Assembly: GCF_000382205.1 (NCBI RefSeq)
Contig: NZ_KB907788.1
Location: 434,001 to 498,000 of the forward strand
DNA: 64,000 nt
Origin: Dyadobacter beijingensis DSM 21582
GTDB lineage: Bacteria; Bacteroidota; Bacteroidia; Cytophagales; Spirosomataceae
Reading direction: 5' to 3'
How positions within the stretch are numbered: position 1 is the stretch's first letter; each line of letters begins with the position of its first letter. The translations under genes were made by a program, and so were the position numbers. Positions 34,582-44,900 of the stretch are shown here, one piece after another. The notes under the pieces were generated by a model. That model worked only from the letters and a program-made list of their open reading frames with translations, had not been told where the DNA came from and did no database searches.

Positions 34582-37500
34582 TTATTGCACTTTCATGATG
34601 CCGTTCATGATCCGCCAATGGCCGGGCACTGTACACAGGAACGGGTAGTCGCCGGGCTTGTCAGGTGCGATGAACACGAGCGTGGCGTTGCCTTCGGGGC
34701 TCACGAGTTCCGTCGCGTGCAGGACTTCGGGCATTTTGGGCACGTAGTTCATCGCGATCGCATTAGCCTCCCGTGCGAGCAGGTCGGCCGCATTGCCTAC
34801 TTTTTCCAGTGATCCTGTCTTGATAATGAGCAGGTTATGCTGCATAAAATCAGGGTTGGTGAACTGGATCGTCACTTTCTGGCCGGGCTTTACCGTGAAT
34901 GTCTTCTGGTCGAACTTCATTTCGTGCTCGATCACTTTCAGCTTCACGGTCGCCGGCGTGCCTTTTCCTTTCAGTATTTCAACCGGTGCTTCGGTATGGG
35001 TGCGCGAGACTTTTTTATCTGCCGTATGGTGTACCACCTGGTTGAGCTGTAAGGTGCTTTTAATATCCAGCCAGCCGCGTAATCTTGCGTTGTCCCCATA
35101 TTCGCCTACCTGATTACCCTCGCGGAGATCGCGGCCCAAGCGGATATCGTCCGGTGTGAATGGCTCGTGAAAAAGCCCTGCCGCCTGGCCTGCCACGGGC
35201 GTTTCGTCCTCGATGGCCAGCGTCATTTTGCCGCCTTCCAGAAGCGTGGCGTACGCCGTAAAGCGCTCGTCCGGTAGCTTGCGCGTGGAGGTGACCTCGA
35301 ACGACTGGCCGTTCTGCCGCACCAGCCAGTGCAGTTTCCCGTCCTGCATGTACAGGCTGTACCCATTCTGCCGGTTGCCCTGCGATGCCACCACGCCCGA
35401 TAGTTCTTCCTGTGCTTTGGTGATAATGGCCTTGATCCTGAGTTCTTTATGCGATATTACAGGCGGGTAAATAGGCGGCGACCATAAGTTGAGCATATAA
35501 GTCTCTTCAATCAGCCCACGCTCGATACGGGCGGTCAATGTCGAGTCTTTCAGCTTTGCCGCCGCCGCTTTGAAACCGTTTTCGTGTTTGATCACCCCTG
35601 AAAAAATAGCCTGCGCCAGGTACTCGTCGGCCGCATTCTGCGAATCCTGACCGGCGAGGTAAAGCATTCTCCCGATCTCCTCCGAAGCAGGCAGGTCGGT
35701 CAACGCATGGATGGTGGCGAGCCTAACTTTCAAATCCGGATCATTCAGCGAGTTGGTCCATTTCAGTGCGGAAAGGGCCTTGTCGTTGCGCGGGAGTAGT
35801 TTCACGGCCGTTTTGCGTACGCCTGCCGCAGGGTGGCGCATGGCACGCACAAGCGTATGGTAAGCTTCCTCGTTCGGGCCGGTGAATGCGCCCAGGCCGT
35901 CGAGCGTCCATAATGCATGTACGGCCGGGCTGTTCAACCCGATTTCGTCCACCGACTGGTCGTTCACCATTTTGATGAGTTCGGGAATAACGGAAGTATT
36001 CTTCGATTCGACGATCAGCCGCTGGGCCGTCGTGCGCCAGAACATATTGTCGTTTTTCAAACCGGCCACCAGGCTACCGCCATCGTTTTTGTCCAACCTG
36101 GGGTACGGGGCATGCTTTGCATTCTTCCAAACGACCCTATATATACGTCCGTGCTGATTGTCGCGGAGCGGATTGATGTATGCATTGCCCTTCCCGTTTT
36201 CAAAACCGCGTGGGGTAGGGTTATGCTGGATGATGAAACTGTACCAATCCGCCACCCACACGGCCCCGTCCGGGCCCACTTCCGCGTGTACGGGCGAGAA
36301 CCATTCGTCGGCGCTCGCGAGCAGGTTGAAGCCGTTTTTTTCTTTATAACCCGCGCCTTTCGGTTTCAGCATGGCCTGATAGAGCAACCGGCCGGTCGGT
36401 TCGCATACGAACGCCGTCGCGTTCCAGTACGATTTGGGGAAGTTGCGGGCCGTGTACAGGTTATGGCCTGCCGCCGCCGTAAATCCGCCGTGGAAATCCA
36501 CCTGGCGCAACGCCGGCGTGAGGTAATTCATCTCGTAATGCGAATCCAGCTTATACACCGTGTTGCCGGATCCATCTGCTACCGAGCGCTTTACGTATTC
36601 GAGCGGCATCGCGAAATGCCCGCTGTAATTCCCGTTCGCCGTTGAAATAAACACTTCAAAATCTTCGGAAAAGCCTAGGCCCCAGGTGTTGTTCGACGTG
36701 CGCCCGATGTATTCAAGGTTCTTGCCGTTGTTATCAAAGCGGTAAATGCCCTGACTGAAATTCAGCTGCTTACCGGAATTCATGCCCCGGAAACCGGCGT
36801 AACCCAGCACGCCCCAGATCTTATTGTCCAATCCATATTTCAAATTAGAAGGCCCGGCATGCGTATCGCTTTTACCCCAACCCGAAATGATATTTTCGCG
36901 GATATCGGCCTTGTCGTCGCCGTTGGTATCTTTCAGGAAGATGAAATGCGGTGCCTGCGCCACGATAATACCGCCATTGGCAAATACAATACTGGTCGGG
37001 ATATTCAGATTATCGGCAAATACCGTGAATTTATCGGCTTTACCATCGCCGTCGGTGTCTTCGCAGATTTTAATGCGGTCCTTGCCCACGCCGTCCTGGT
37101 CGCGGACTTCGTTGGGGTAATCCTGCGTTTCGGCCACAAACAGGCGTCCGCGCTCGTCCCATGCCATAGCAATGGGCTTGGTAATGTCAGGTTCGGAAGC
37201 AAAAAGTTTCAGCTCAAAATCCACCGGTACCTGCGTCAGTTTCTGTGATTCGGCCGGGGATAACGGCTGTTGGAATTTCGGTGCCGGGTCACGCTTTTCG
37301 TAGTTGGGTACGTTGGCGTCCGTGTAGGCAGGTTTGGTTACATTGAATTTCGCCAAACGCGCCTTCGCTTCGTCGCTAACTGCCCATAAAATGCCGTTTG
37401 CCACCAATTCCTGAAATGCGGGCTGCTTCCAGGTGCGCTCGTCGTGGCCGTAAGCGGTGTAAAACACGCGGCCTTTGCCCTGCGTGCGCACCCACGTCCA

Positions 37501-38100
37501 CGGTTCGTGGTGATCGCCCTCCATGCGCTCCTGCAACACCGTAATGTCGGGGTTGAGTTTGGAATGCACGTAGGTTTCGTCCCAGGTTTCGAAGGTCTTC
37601 CAGTTTTGCATCACCGGATGATCTGCCTTCACCACCGGCGCCGTGAAAGTGCCGTATTTGTGCAATAAAAACTGTCCGCCCACTGCTTTGACATACCAAT
37701 CCGAATTCTGGAAACAGAAAGACGCCGCGTGCAATGGAATGAGCGCTTTACCGCCTTCTACAAACGTTTTCAAGGCATTTTCCTGCGCCGGGGTAATGGT
37801 GTTATGGTTGGCATAAATCACCACGCCGTCGTAATGCGCCAGGTTTTCGGCATTCAATGCATCCGGATCGGACGTGTAGGTCATGTTGATGCCCTTCTGG
37901 AACAACGGCAGCGCGAGCATCGGGAAGTACTTTTCCGAGTAATGGTGCTTGCTGTCGTGGCCCAGGAAGAGGAGCTCGATGCGTCGGGCGTCGGTGCCTG
38001 TACTTTCGGTAGATGTGGCGGGCAATTGTGCCCGTTTTTGCTTCTGAGCGCAGCCGTACATTAGGATGACTGCGAAAAGAACTAGTAATGCTTTTTTCAT
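34582..38100 (-). CDS. Multi-domain lipoprotein: ThuA, PQQ-dehydrogenase-like propeller, HEAT-like, LamG-like and cupredoxin domains
   Basis: A 1172-residue exported lipoprotein (lipobox in 'VILMYGCAQK', Cys 17). Domains in order: ThuA-like (about 40-240; 'VVIYANHNTITPAQENALKT', 'GGKALIPLHAASFCF'); a soluble glucose/sorbosone-dehydrogenase-like propeller (about 290-680; 'PIAMAWDERGRLFVAETQDY', 'CEDTDGDGKADKFTVFADN', 'DTHAGPSNLKYGLDNKIWG'); a HEAT-like helical stretch (about 705-880); a LamG/concanavalin-like segment (about 900-1030); and a C-terminal azurin-like cupredoxin with His in 'FMQHNLLI', Cys and His in 'FLCTVPGHW' and Met in 'IMNGIMKV', giving the four type-1 copper ligands. There is no CxxCH heme motif, unlike many relatives. 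I chose ATG 38100. It heads the SusC/SusD unit, so it probably acts on the same substrate, perhaps as a surface sugar oxidase passing electrons to copper. That role is inference. Confidence 0.88.
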   Translation of the reverse strand: MKKALLVLFAVILMYGCAQKQKRAQLPATSTESTGTDARRIELLFLGHDSKHHYSEKYFPMLALPLFQKGINMTYTSDPDALNAENLAHYDGVVIYANHNTITPAQENALKTFVEGGKALIPLHAASFCFQNSDWYVKAVGGQFLLHKYGTFTAPVVKADHPVMQNWKTFETWDETYVHSKLNPDITVLQERMEGDHHEPWTWVRTQGKGRVFYTAYGHDERTWKQPAFQELVANGILWAVSDEAKARLAKFNVTKPAYTDANVPNYEKRDPAPKFQQPLSPAESQKLTQVPVDFELKLFASEPDITKPIAMAWDERGRLFVAETQDYPNEVRDQDGVGKDRIKICEDTDGDGKADKFTVFADNLNIPTSIVFANGGIIVAQAPHFIFLKDTNGDDKADIRENIISGWGKSDTHAGPSNLKYGLDNKIWGVLGYAGFRGMNSGKQLNFSQGIYRFDNNGKNLEYIGRTSNNTWGLGFSEDFEVFISTANGNYSGHFAMPLEYVKRSVADGSGNTVYKLDSHYEMNYLTPALRQVDFHGGFTAAAGHNLYTARNFPKSYWNATAFVCEPTGRLLYQAMLKPKGAGYKEKNGFNLLASADEWFSPVHAEVGPDGAVWVADWYSFIIQHNPTPRGFENGKGNAYINPLRDNQHGRIYRVVWKNAKHAPYPRLDKNDGGSLVAGLKNDNMFWRTTAQRLIVESKNTSVIPELIKMVNDQSVDEIGLNSPAVHALWTLDGLGAFTGPNEEAYHTLVRAMRHPAAGVRKTAVKLLPRNDKALSALKWTNSLNDPDLKVRLATIHALTDLPASEEIGRMLYLAGQDSQNAADEYLAQAIFSGVIKHENGFKAAAAKLKDSTLTARIERGLIEETYMLNLWSPPIYPPVISHKELRIKAIITKAQEELSGVVASQGNRQNGYSLYMQDGKLHWLVRQNGQSFEVTSTRKLPDERFTAYATLLEGGKMTLAIEDETPVAGQAAGLFHEPFTPDDIRLGRDLREGNQVGEYGDNARLRGWLDIKSTLQLNQVVHHTADKKVSRTHTEAPVEILKGKGTPATVKLKVIEHEMKFDQKTFTVKPGQKVTIQFTNPDFMQHNLLIIKTGSLEKVGNAADLLAREANAIAMNYVPKMPEVLHATELVSPEGNATLVFIAPDKPGDYPFLCTVPGHWRIMNGIMKVQ

Positions 38101-38182
38101 TGGATCCGGGTTAGTGTAGCCATAGCGATGCCTGTCGAGCAAAATCTGCTCAATGCAACATTTTCAATCTTTTTAATCTATT

Positions 38183-38203
38183 CCCCGGGACTTAGGTCCG
38201 GGG
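38183..38203. other. GC-rich hairpin between the S9 peptidase gene and the ThuA-type gene
   Basis: A 7-pair stem (38183-38189 with 38197-38203, one G.T pair) lies in the 112-base gap. No T-run follows on the minus strand, so it is not a clear terminator. Confidence 0.3.
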
Positions 38204-38212
38204 CAAGGGATC

Positions 38213-40546
38213 TTATTTTCCAATCGCCTGCGGCGCGGGAAACTGAGATCCCTTGTTTCTGTTCGGAGGATTTACACCCAGTAATTTTTGTACAAAAAAG
38301 TCCCTCTTTTTGCGGCGTCCGTAGGGGCCGCCGTCGCTGTGGCCCATGCCTGGTACCACCAGCAGTTCGAATTCTTTGTTCGCCTTGATCAATGCGTCGG
38401 CCACGCGGTAGGTGCTCTCGGGCGGTACGTTGGTGTCCACCTCGCCGACGATCAGGAGCAGGTCGCCCTGCAATTTCGCGGCATTCGTTACGTTCGATTG
38501 CTCGTCGTAATGCTTGCCCACCGGATAACCCATCCACTGCTCATTCCACCATTGCTTATCGACACGGTTGTCGTGGCAGCCGCATGCCGAAACCGCCGCA
38601 TCGTAGAAGCCTGGGTGGAAGAGCAATGCACCCAGCGAGTTTTGCCCGCCGGCGGAAGTCCCGTACACGCCCACTCGGGTCGAGTCTGCCTGGGGATATT
38701 TTTCGGCCAATGCCTTCATCCACGCGATGCGGTCGGGAAAACCGGCGTCGGCCAGGTTCTGCCAGCACACGTCGTGGAATGCCTTCGAGCGGTTATAGGT
38801 GCCCATGCCGTCCATTTGCACGACGATGAAGCCCAGCTCGGCCATGCTCTGCATTTCGCCGTACTGCCGGAAGGCTTTGGGGACAAACGAGTCCTGCGGG
38901 CCTGCGTAAATGTTTTCGATAATCGGGTATTTCTTCTTCGGGTCGAAGTGGCTCGGGCGGTACACGATACCCCAGATGTCGGTCTTCCCGTCGCGGCCTT
39001 TTGCCTTGAAAATTTCAGGTAATTTGAATCCCAATGCGAGGTAGGGCGAAATATCGGCCGTTTCGAGCTTCATCACGAGCGAACCGTCGGCCGTTTTGCG
39101 AAGCTCCGAAACGGGCGCCGTCGTCATCGTCGAATAGGTGTCTACGTAATACGTCCGGTCGGGCGAGAAGGTCAGCTGGTGCGTCGCTCTGGCGTGGTCG
39201 GTGAGTTTTACCAAGCCTGTTCCGTCGAACTTAATGCGGTAGTAATGAATGTGGTACGGGTCTTCGCCGGCATTCATGCCGCTCGCTTTGAACCACACCT
39301 CTCGCTTCTGCGTGTCGATGCTGTCGATGTCGCGCACCACCCATTCGCCTTTCGTGATCGGGTTTTTGATCTTGCCGGTTTGCTCGTCCACGAGGTACAT
39401 ATGCCGCCAGCCGTCCTTTTCCGAGACCCAGATAATTTCATGATTGTCAGGCTGGTAATGCGTGTAAATCATGTTCTGGTAAATGAATGTCTTCGTCTGC
39501 TCGTCGATGATATTCCGCGTGGCACCATTGGTGGCATCCACCTCGATGACCCTGAACCGCTGGTGCCCGCGGTCTACCTTTTCGTAGGTGAAATGTGTGG
39601 CGTCGCCCTTCCGCCAGCGGATGACCGGCGCATTGAAAAAGTCGATCGCTTCCGACTGCACTTTCACCGCCTTGCCCGTCTGCACGTCGATCACGTACAT
39701 TTCATAGCTCGTAAACTCATCGCCCGGCTGCGCGTACCCGCGGGTTTTGACCTCGCCGCGCGTCGTGTTCGGCAATGAAGAGAAGATTATGCTCACCTGC
39801 CGCTCTTCCCGGCGGTCGATGCGGTAGCCCACGAGATAACGGCCATCGGGCGACCAGCTTAGTTCGCCGTAGGGTTTCAGCGGGTTGCCGTCGTACGTCA
39901 GCTGTTTACCGATTTTATCCTCTTTTTTGCCCACATAAATATTACCGTTGCGCACAAACGCCTTCGTTTGCTTGTCGGGGGAGACGCTGTCGGCCCGGAA
40001 ACGGCCCCAGCGGCTGAGCTGGCGCGTCCAGCCGGTTTCTTTCGGTTTAGGTAAATCGGGCTTCTCGATTTTCTGCGCCGTCCCGCTTTCCGTGTCATAG
40101 GCAAACCATTTGCCTTTGCTTTGCAGGATTACCTGGTGTTTTTCCGCATCGAAATGAATGTCCTGCACCCAGAGCCTGGCGGCCGAGAACGTGGAATCGT
40201 ATGCTTTGGACAATGCGGAAGCGATCTTGGCATGCTCAAATGCCGGCGTCCGCTTGCCTTCGCCGGGTCTTACTACCCAATATTCAGTCAAACTATCCTT
40301 TAATACATTGCGGTACCAGAACGACTGCCCGTCGGCGAGCCAGTTGGGCTGCACCTGCGCTTTGAGCACGCTGCCTTTGGTGAGGGAATCCATGAGCGTC
40401 ATCCGTTTATAGGAGGCCGCGAGTTCGGTCGGGTTAGGCTGGTAGGCGGGCAGCGACTTTTGCGCGAGCACCGGCGTGCCGATGCATAACGCGGTGATTG
40501 CGTGCAGATAAAGTCTTTTGCCGGGGCCCGGTTTAGGAATTTTCAT
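38213..40546 (-). CDS. S9 family (dipeptidyl peptidase IV-type) serine peptidase
   Basis: A 777-residue exported peptidase. The signal peptide ends 'GTPVLAQ'. An N-terminal DPP IV-type beta-propeller occupies about residues 90-480. The alpha/beta hydrolase C-terminal domain shows the catalytic triad: Ser 631 in 'YGTSAGGQN', Asp 704 in 'GEVDTNVPP' and His 736 in 'GMGHSDGG'. It would remove dipeptides from the N-terminus of proline- or alanine-containing peptides in the periplasm. Start is ATG 40546. It is upstream of the ThuA/SusC/SusD unit on the same strand but separated by 112 bases. Confidence 0.93.
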   Translation of the reverse strand: MKIPKPGPGKRLYLHAITALCIGTPVLAQKSLPAYQPNPTELAASYKRMTLMDSLTKGSVLKAQVQPNWLADGQSFWYRNVLKDSLTEYWVVRPGEGKRTPAFEHAKIASALSKAYDSTFSAARLWVQDIHFDAEKHQVILQSKGKWFAYDTESGTAQKIEKPDLPKPKETGWTRQLSRWGRFRADSVSPDKQTKAFVRNGNIYVGKKEDKIGKQLTYDGNPLKPYGELSWSPDGRYLVGYRIDRREERQVSIIFSSLPNTTRGEVKTRGYAQPGDEFTSYEMYVIDVQTGKAVKVQSEAIDFFNAPVIRWRKGDATHFTYEKVDRGHQRFRVIEVDATNGATRNIIDEQTKTFIYQNMIYTHYQPDNHEIIWVSEKDGWRHMYLVDEQTGKIKNPITKGEWVVRDIDSIDTQKREVWFKASGMNAGEDPYHIHYYRIKFDGTGLVKLTDHARATHQLTFSPDRTYYVDTYSTMTTAPVSELRKTADGSLVMKLETADISPYLALGFKLPEIFKAKGRDGKTDIWGIVYRPSHFDPKKKYPIIENIYAGPQDSFVPKAFRQYGEMQSMAELGFIVVQMDGMGTYNRSKAFHDVCWQNLADAGFPDRIAWMKALAEKYPQADSTRVGVYGTSAGGQNSLGALLFHPGFYDAAVSACGCHDNRVDKQWWNEQWMGYPVGKHYDEQSNVTNAAKLQGDLLLIVGEVDTNVPPESTYRVADALIKANKEFELLVVPGMGHSDGGPYGRRKKRDFFVQKLLGVNPPNRNKGSQFPAPQAIGK

Positions 40547-40858
40547 AGCTGTTATGATGAAAGTAAGGGCAATAGAATGCTTCCCGCCGTTTTCGCAGGC
40601 AGTGAGGCAATGCGCTATCGCGCGGTCATTTCGGGATATTATCTATTTGTAAAATTAGCAGGTCGGAAAACCAAAAACTTGATGTGAATTAGCGGCTTTT
40701 TTACCGATATTAACTTATTTCTCCCCGAAATTCCGCAAAACTGTGAATTTGGGTGATTTTATTTGGTCAATTGCTAAAAAGAACGAATAATGGGTGGTTT
40801 GCGGCCTTTTGCTGCCGATTTGGTCGCTTTTCGGCGCTCCGTTAATATTGCAGTATAA
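40547..40858. other. 312-base divergent intergenic region
   Basis: Lies between the divergent S9 peptidase and small membrane-protein genes. Apart from the promoter-like sequence at 40819-40850 I see no gene, repeat or RNA structure in it. It is richer in A and T than its neighbours. Confidence 0.6.
40819..40850 (+). promoter_or_regulatory. Bacteroidota-type promoter, TTTG-N20-TAATATTG
   Basis: TTTG at 40819-40822 and TAATATTG at 40843-40850 are separated by 20 bases, close to the -33/-7 consensus (TTTG, about 19, TAnnTTTG) with one mismatch. The transcript would start near 40857, which makes ATG 40871 a better start for the small membrane protein than ATG 40859. Confidence 0.45.
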
Positions 40859-41131
40859 ATGAATGCTTGCATGAACATCGAATTGCTATTGGAAATCACC
40901 GGCTGGCTGGGCGTGGCGTCTTACGTGCTGGCTTACCTGCTCCTGACCATCGGCGTGCTGAAACCCAGCGGCTATCCCTTTCATTTATTGAATATCCTGG
41001 GCGCGGCAAGCCTGATCGCCTATTCCCTCGAATACGGCGACAAGCCCAATGTGGCTGTAAACGCGATCTGGCTTATGATCGGCGTGGGGGCGGTACTGCG
41101 ACGGCTGCTTCGGTCACCCCGCGACCGCTGA
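40859..41131 (+). CDS. CBU_0592-like small membrane protein
   Basis: An 86- to 90-residue protein with three likely membrane helices ('EITGWLGVASYVLAYLLLTI', 'FHLLNILGAASLIAYSLEY', 'VAVNAIWLMIGVGAVLRRLL'). The pattern, with 'GVASYVLAYLLL' and 'NxLGAASLIAY', matches a family of small integral membrane proteins seen next to many different genes and of unknown function. An ATG at 40871 is a second possible start and better fits the promoter. The 3' end overlaps the convergent tetR gene by 18 bases. Confidence 0.8.
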   Translation: MNACMNIELLLEITGWLGVASYVLAYLLLTIGVLKPSGYPFHLLNILGAASLIAYSLEYGDKPNVAVNAIWLMIGVGAVLRRLLRSPRDR

Positions 41132-41731
41132 CATTTCCTTTAAATGCAAAATAGACAATGCCTGCTGCCGGTATTTGGCCAGGCGCTGCTCGTACTCGGC
41201 TTTGTCTGTCACGAGGCTGAGGTAGAAATAGGCGCCGTCGATGAGTACGAAAATATTGTCCGCGGCAGTTTCCACGTCCTCAATGTCCAGCACGCCGTCC
41301 ACGCGGCATTGTTCGATATGCCCGATGAGCATTTCGCGGAGTGAATCCAGTAGTTTTTTGTAGAGGTCGCGCACTTTCGGGTCGTGGAAAGCCATGGCGT
41401 AGCAGCCGTAGAACAGGCCGTCGTCGAAGAGCGCATTCCATTTTTTGGAAAAAATATTGCCGATGATTTCCAGCAGCGCTTTGCGGGAGTCTTTGGAATG
41501 GGCGGCGCTTACCTTATAAATAAGCTTGTATTTGTCGAGAATGTAATCCACCAGGCCGTACACAAGGTCCTCCCGGGTCTGGAAATAATGGATAATGAGG
41601 CTGGGGTTGATCTCCATCTTCGCGGCGATCTTGGCGATGGAGGTATTTTCGAGGCCATGCTTCCTGGCCAGGGCATAAAACACTTTAATGATTTCCTTTT
41701 TACGGGCTTCTTTGAGGCTCTTTCTTCCCAT
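41114..41731 (-). CDS. TetR family transcriptional regulator
   Basis: A 205-residue regulator. The N-terminal TetR DNA-binding domain (residues about 8-58) has 'ARKHGLENTSIAKIAAKMEI' and 'PSLIIHYFQTREDLVYGLVD'. The C-terminal ligand-binding part is helical and typical of the BetI/AcrR group, rich in aromatic residues near the end. The gene is divergent from the SusC gene at 41934, and a near-ideal palindrome lies between them. Ligand unknown; a sugar or derivative is possible given the neighbour. Confidence 0.92.
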   Translation of the reverse strand: MGRKSLKEARKKEIIKVFYALARKHGLENTSIAKIAAKMEINPSLIIHYFQTREDLVYGLVDYILDKYKLIYKVSAAHSKDSRKALLEIIGNIFSKKWNALFDDGLFYGCYAMAFHDPKVRDLYKKLLDSLREMLIGHIEQCRVDGVLDIEDVETAADNIFVLIDGAYFYLSLVTDKAEYEQRLAKYRQQALSILHLKEMSAVAG

Positions 41732-41808
41732 CTGCGGTTCGGAGTGTAACGGACAGGCAATATACGGATTTTTACGAAAACCGGAAGTTTGCGAATCCGG
41801 TAAAAATT

Positions 41809-41828
41809 AATTGAACATTCATTCAATT
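41809..41828. promoter_or_regulatory. Likely TetR operator between tetR and susC
   Basis: A perfect inverted repeat AATTGAA-CATTCA-TTCAATT (7-base arms, 6-base spacer) lies 78 bases upstream of the tetR start and 106 bases upstream of the SusC ATG. The size and symmetry are those of TetR-family operators. Binding has not been shown; the match is by position and symmetry. Confidence 0.6.
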
Positions 41829-41933
41829 TATAATCACAATCAGGTAACTATTTTTTAATATTAGCGTAACTTTTGATTTGGACATTTGCATTCCGAAAAT
41901 GGCCTGTCAACTCGCGAAACACAAATTAAATCA

Positions 41934-44900
41934 ATGATGAAAACTGTACCCAGACCTTACAGTACCAGGCTGTTGCAACACGCGTTGCTGGCCCTGCTGC
42001 TGACCTGTGCGTGGCTCTTACCCGCGGCCGCGCAAACCTCACGTGTAACCGGTTCCGTAACCGACGGCAAAGACCTGCTCCCCGGTGTCAACGTCGTCAT
42101 CCGCGGCACCCAGAAAGGCACCATTACCGACCAGAACGGCAAGTATGTCCTCGAAGGCGTTTCGGGGACCGATGTGCTCGTTTTTTCCTACATCGGCTAC
42201 AAAACGCAGGAAGAGCTCGTAAAAGGCAGAAGCGAAATCTTCGTAACCATGCAGGCCGACCTGGGCAATCTCGAAGAAGTAGTCGTGATCGGCTACGGTG
42301 TCGAGAAAAAGGTGAACATTACCGGCGCCGTGGACCAGATTTCCGGCAAGCAGTTCGAGGCACGGCCCGTGGCGAACGTCATGCAGGGCCTGCAAGGCGT
42401 AAGTCCCGGGTTGAATATCACCTATCAGGGCGGTTCGCCGGGAACGGTGCCCAACTTCAACATCCGCGGGTTTACGTCTATCAATGGAGGTGAGCCGTTG
42501 TTTGTCATCGACGGGATCGCGTCTGCCAGCAGCCAGGACCTGCTCCGCCTGAACCCGTCCGACATCGCGAGCTTCTCTGTCCTGCGCGATGCGGCTTCCG
42601 CGGCCATCTACGGCGCGCGTGCCGCATTCGGCGTCGTGCTGATCACCACCAAGCAGGGCGGTAGAGGCAAGCAATCCATTACCTATAACAACTTCTTCTC
42701 CTGGGGCCAGCCGACCGTGCTGCCCAAGCCGGTAACCGACCCATACATCTTCTCCCGCGTGCTGGAAACTTCTACCGACAATACGCCCTGGGATTATGTC
42801 AATTACGACGACCAGTATTATGCCTGGGCCAAAGAGCGTTCCGATAACCCGTCGACGCCCGACACCCGCCTCGACCCGAACGATCCGACCAAATGGGCCT
42901 ACATGGGCAGCAACAACTGGTACGACTATTTTTTTTCCAAGAGAAGTTTTTCCCAAAATCATAGCGTAGCGTTCACCGGTAGTGCCAAAACCGCCAATGA
43001 GCGCACCGTAGGCTACTACATTTCCGCGGATTACAACCGCGAAGGCGGTCTGAACAAGCTCACGGACGATTACTGGAACCGGTATTCGTCCCGCGCAAGA
43101 CTGGATTTTGCGCCGCTGAAATGGTTGAAACTGGATAACAACCTGTCGATCTACCGCACGGAGCGCGCCATGCCGACGGCCGGTATCAATGACATTTACA
43201 CCCTGCAACCCACCCAGGTGGCCACGAACCCCGACGGCACCTGGGCCAATACTCCGGCGGGCCGCCTGGCCGCACGCCTGACTGACGGCGGTAACAGGAA
43301 GCAGGATATGTTCGGGTTTCAGAATATTTTCCGGGGGATTGCCACGGCCCTTGACGGCGACCTGGTGCTAACCGGGTCGGCCAGCTTCAAGCGTGAGCAA
43401 TGGGGCACCAAGCAGGACGTGCGCAACTATCGCATCGGCTTCGGCCCGAACGACGTCCGCACCGAAGGCGGCACCGGCGGGGTGTACGAAACCAATGCCA
43501 CGCTGGCCAACAATGTCCTCGATTTGTTTGCCAATTATACCAAAACGCTGGGGGCGCACCGCATTAACCTGCTGGCGGGCTATAACCAGGAAAATTACAG
43601 CTTCACCACCACCCAGGCGCAGAAAATGGGCTTGATTTCCCCTTCTCTGCCTTATATCAACCTCACCAGCGGCATCGCGCAGGCTTACGGCGCCGATACC
43701 AGCTATGCCACCCGAAGCGTTTTCGGCCGGATCAATTACACCTTCAACGATCGCTACATTATCGAAGCCAACGGCCGCTACGACGGTTCGTCGCGCTTCC
43801 CGAAAGCCAATCGCTGGGGCTTCTTCCCGTCGGTTTCCGCCGCGTGGATTGCAAGCTCGGAGCCGTTCATGAAGGATGTGTCGCACGTTATTCCTACCCT
43901 GAAATTCCGTGCTTCGTATGGCGATCTGGGTAACCAGAATGTGGGTTATTACAGCTTCCGCCAGGCATTGCCGGCCGGTTTGTCGAACTATCTGATCGAC
44001 GGGAACAAACAAACCGTGATCACCCGCTCGCCGTCGCTGTACGTGGACCCGTCCAACTACACCTGGGAGCGCGTATCGACGCTCAATTTCGGAACAGACC
44101 TGGGCGTGCTCAAAGACCGCCTCACGCTCGGATTCGATTACTACATCCGCGATACCAAGGGAATGCTTACGGAAGGAGAGGAACTGCCCGGGGTACTCGG
44201 CACGACGGTACCTTACCAGAATGTCGCCGACCTGCGCACCAACGGGCTTGAACTGACGCTCGGCTATAATGATTCCTACAATGTCGGCGGCAAACCGCTT
44301 TCGCTCAGCGCCAAACTGATCGTTTCGGATTCTCATTCCAAAATAACCCGATTCAAAAACGACCAGGAGCTTTTTTCCAAATACCGCAAAGGCCAGGAAA
44401 TAGGGGAGATATGGGGACTAACCAATGACGGCCTGTTCCGGAATGCCGACGAAATTGCGAAGCTCGACGAAAGCGACATCGTACCCTGGGGAGCGCTCTC
44501 GGTCGTGCCGGGATGGCCGAAGTATAAGGACCTCGACGGCGACGGCCGGATCACGCAGGGGCTTTCCAAAAAGGACCCGAAAGACCTTTCGATCATCGGC
44601 AATACGACGCCGCGTTACCGCATCGGCTTCAATCTGAATGCCGAATGGGACGGTTTCGATTTCTCGGCGGTGCTGCAAGGCGTACTGAAAGGCGATTATT
44701 ACCCACGGCATTATCTCTATTGGGGACCCTACCAGCAGCCTTATGCGAACGTGTACTCCTGGAACCTCGACTACTACCGCGGAGAGGCCGATTCGGATCA
44801 GCAGCGGGCGAAGCATTCGCAGTCGTACATCGCCGCAGGCCTGGCAGATGCCAATACGGATGCCAAATTCCCTGTGCTGCAATCGTGGCTGGCGGATAAC

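Noticed and set aside
38183..38203. Hairpin as a terminator of the S9 peptidase gene
   Set aside because: No T-run on the minus strand; kept only as an unassigned hairpin.
41866..41876. -7-like sequence TAACTTTTG before the third SusC gene
   Set aside because: It has one extra base compared with TAnnTTTG and no -33 partner, so it is too weak to list as a promoter.
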